NCBI GenBank assembly: GCA_903906515.1
Contig: CAIVKO010000044.1
Span: forward strand, 23,648 to 87,647
DNA: 64,000 nucleotides
DNA from: Akkermansiaceae bacterium
GTDB lineage: Bacteria; Verrucomicrobiota; Verrucomicrobiia; Verrucomicrobiales; Akkermansiaceae
Direction of reading: 5' to 3'
The translations under genes and the position numbers were made by a program. Below the pieces are notes generated by a model. The model searched no databases and was not told the origin of the DNA. It saw only the letters and a program-made list of their open reading frames with translations. Each line of letters opens with the position of its first letter. The stretch's first letter is position 1. This document shows positions 62,469 through 64,000 of this stretch, in pieces.

Positions 62469-63200
62469 TCACTCCGGCCACTTCACGTCAGGGGCCTTGC
62501 CCTGCCAGAACGGTTGGGAGGGATCGAAGATATCCTTGCCGTTGATGAAAACGCGACCGGATTGATCGACGGGGTAAAAACTAACGGTATTGTCCAGAGA
62601 CAGAACAATAGCCGTGCCGCCATACTCTTTCTTACAGAGTTTGTAGTCGAACAGGTATTTGCCTGCAACCAACGGAAACACTACGATTGGAGTCTCGGGA
62701 GGATACTTGGAACTCGAAAGACCTGCGATATAAGAGAAGGGGGTCTCACCTTTTCCCAACGCCTTTGCACCGGTCATGACATTATCCGGCTTTGGGTTGT
62801 CCCAGCATTTTGCGTAGAATGGATTTTCACGATTCAGGTTTCCCGAAACGATCAATTGACGGAAAAAATCATTGGATGACGACTTGCCGAGTGGAATGTT
62901 AGAGTCCGGGTTGTTTGACTGAACCTTCGGAATGGTGTCGGCGCATGGAAAACTCCCGTAATCTTGGTCAAAACCATAAAGTAAGATTCCGATCTCTTTG
63001 GCATTATTTATGGCTTGTGAACGAGCACCTTTCTTGGTGGATTCCAGCACTTTAGGCATCCCCAAGCCCACCACCACCACAATCAATGTGATGATTCCAC
63101 CGATCATCATCCATTTACGCCAATGCGATGCACGAGGCACCGTTTCGGACGCTTCGGGTGCCAGATCATCCGGTGGTGGCTGAGGAACCATTTCAGACAT
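62469..63200 (-). CDS. Pseudopilin-like membrane protein
   Basis: 243 residues. An N-terminal Pro/Ser-rich cytoplasmic segment (1-28) is followed by a TM helix (WMMIGGIITLIVVVVGLGMPKV) and a periplasmic domain beginning ESTKKGARSQAINNAKEIGILLYGFDQDYGSFPCADTIPKVQ. This resembles the C-terminal part of verrucomicrobial type II secretion pseudopilins that keep a helix before NAKEIG..L..FDQDYG.FP. The N-terminus lacks a prepilin cleavage site, so it may not be processed. Isolated, no secretion genes nearby. Confidence 0.6.
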   Translation of the reverse strand: MSEMVPQPPPDDLAPEASETVPRASHWRKWMMIGGIITLIVVVVGLGMPKVLESTKKGARSQAINNAKEIGILLYGFDQDYGSFPCADTIPKVQSNNPDSNIPLGKSSSNDFFRQLIVSGNLNRENPFYAKCWDNPKPDNVMTGAKALGKGETPFSYIAGLSSSKYPPETPIVVFPLVAGKYLFDYKLCKKEYGGTAIVLSLDNTVSFYPVDQSGRVFINGKDIFDPSQPFWQGKAPDVKWPE

Positions 63201-63258
63201 CGTCTTACCACGTGATAAAACAAATGTCGAACCGTTCCTGCTTCTATCTTGTTATTAC

Positions 63259-64000
63259 TCAGCGTCCGCGGCCGCCGCGGCCACCACCCCACATGCTGCG
63301 ACCGTCGAGGATGTGTTGCTTCGTATCATCGGACAAAGTGGTGGATTGTTCCACATACGCCTTCGCCGCAGTGGCGTCCTCGCGCATCCAACGTGCTGCG
63401 GCTATGCCGATGGACCTGTCACGGTCTCCTTGATCGGCGATGGTTTCGGCCACTTTCACCAGATCCGCCGGAGCACCGGTGTTGTTACTCCAAACATAGG
63501 TCTGGAGGGCGCTATCACGGGTTTTCCCAGCCTCCAGAGAGTTGGCATAACTTAGAGCCGCCCCGGCATCCTTGTTGACCCAAGCGGGGATCAATTCCCT
63601 CATGCCATCCCGCTGCACGTCCGCGCTGCCCTGTTGCGTAAGCACAGCCGCAGCCGCCTTTGGGTCCACACGGGCAAGATCACCGACCACATTCGAAACC
63701 GCACGGTCCTTTGCATCGCCTGCCGCCATCGACGCCAGTTCCCTGGATGCCGCCTGTGGATCCTTGTTGGATAAACCGCTGATGGCGGACGCCATCGCTT
63801 CGGACTGCTTGTCTGCCGGCAGAGTGCGCACCCAAGCCTGAGCCTCGGCGAAATTCTGTGCGCCGTAATTCGAGGCGATCGATCGGTAAGCGCTACTCTT
63901 GTCTCCGCTCATGGATGCCAGCATTTCAGCGGCTTTCTTGGGATCGGTCTTGGAAACCTCGGAAACCACGGAGGTCATCGCCTGCTCCTTTTCGGTGGTC
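63259..64000 (-). CDS. Repeat protein with Gly/Arg-rich tail (5' end beyond window)
   Basis: The frame is open from the window edge to the stop at 63259; the ATG at 63978 is internal, as codons before it are in frame without a stop. It shows about 30-residue units with a D-P-x-A-A core (KDPQAASRELASM, VDPKAAAAVLTQQ, NKDAGAALSYANSL, REDATAAKAYVEQ) each followed by a helix-like stretch, TPR- or HEAT-like. The C-terminus is GGGRGGRGR, an RGG-like tail. Similar repeat proteins are common in Verrucomicrobiota as secreted or membrane-linked proteins. Function unknown. Confidence 0.65.
   Translation of the reverse strand, partial: TTEKEQAMTSVVSEVSKTDPKKAAEMLASMSGDKSSAYRSIASNYGAQNFAEAQAWVRTLPADKQSEAMASAISGLSNKDPQAASRELASMAAGDAKDRAVSNVVGDLARVDPKAAAAVLTQQGSADVQRDGMRELIPAWVNKDAGAALSYANSLEAGKTRDSALQTYVWSNNTGAPADLVKVAETIADQGDRDRSIGIAAARWMREDATAAKAYVEQSTTLSDDTKQHILDGRSMWGGGRGGRGR

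Noticed and set aside
1..64000. tRNA, rRNA, riboswitch or mobile element
   Set aside because: No cloverleaf, rRNA core motif, TPP-type leader before thiD, transposase or integrase was recognised by eye. A tRNAscan/Infernal run would be decisive; a tRNA hit would overturn this.

Overview
The window looks like chromosomal DNA of a Gram-negative, aerobic heterotroph, most likely a member of the Verrucomicrobiota (Luteolibacter/Haloferula-like). This placement is an inference. It rests on an alternative complex III respiratory operon, a Kdo pathway gene (kdsB), a class of secreted PDZ, VIT/VWA and discoidin-type proteins common in that phylum, the form of EF-P, and GC-rich coding sequence. No rRNA, CRISPR array, transposase, integrase or phage gene was recognised, and I could not identify a tRNA by eye. 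The region reads as ordinary core chromosome with a few lineage-specific genes.

Layout. 1-6.2 kb: a truncated polytopic membrane protein, gltD, a cyclophilin, an Ldh_2-family dehydrogenase, tmk and an aspartate aminotransferase. 6.4-17.3 kb: a tiny lipoprotein, a methyltransferase with a regulatory domain, an outer-membrane efflux lipoprotein, a kdsB-pyrG pair, a TPR protein, divergent bioD and nadB, and two paralogous secreted PDZ proteins. 17.9-26.5 kb: a 1053-residue secreted VIT-VWA-alpha-toroid protein, a LysM protein, and a likely operon of phosphohexomutase, meaB, a DUF5069 protein and efp. 26.9-31.7 kb: mdh, a jag-doxX-thioesterase operon, and a C-S lyase/thiD pair. 31.9-43.9 kb: a 12-kb minus-strand respiratory operon, actABCDEF, then a small membrane protein, then ccoN-like, ccoO-like and monoheme cytochrome c genes. 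44-52.8 kb: a small membrane protein, a discoidin-type pseudogene, thrS, an SGNH hydrolase, zwf, an RpiB-GlyA fusion and DAHP synthase. 52.8-64 kb: a repeat-bearing KH protein, a Y-family polymerase, miaB, def, nagZ, rplQ and rpoA, an AP2-like small protein, a photolyase, a pseudopilin-like protein and a truncated repeat protein.

How the genes work together. The act operon would take electrons from quinol through a pentaheme cytochrome, an iron-sulfur protein and two NrfD-like membrane subunits to c-type cytochromes. The oxidase-like module attached to it is the most surprising part of the window. Its CcoN homologue has no histidine at all between residues 202 and about 388, the stretch that should carry the CuB and heme ligands, so it cannot be a working oxygen-reducing subunit of known type. 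Other unusual genes are a KhpA-like KH protein preceded by five copies of a (E/D)WDF motif, the fused ribose-5-phosphate isomerase B/serine hydroxymethyltransferase next to zwf, and the VIT-VWA protein with a C-terminal terpenoid-cyclase-like toroid.

Non-coding structure. At least three intergenic sites carry members of a dispersed palindromic repeat family (near 2.6, 31.8 and 47.1 kb). There is a perfect 32-bp palindrome upstream of the phosphohexomutase. Most genes lack a Shine-Dalgarno sequence, and several genes of the respiratory operon instead start just after a TTTCCCAC-like pyrimidine tract.
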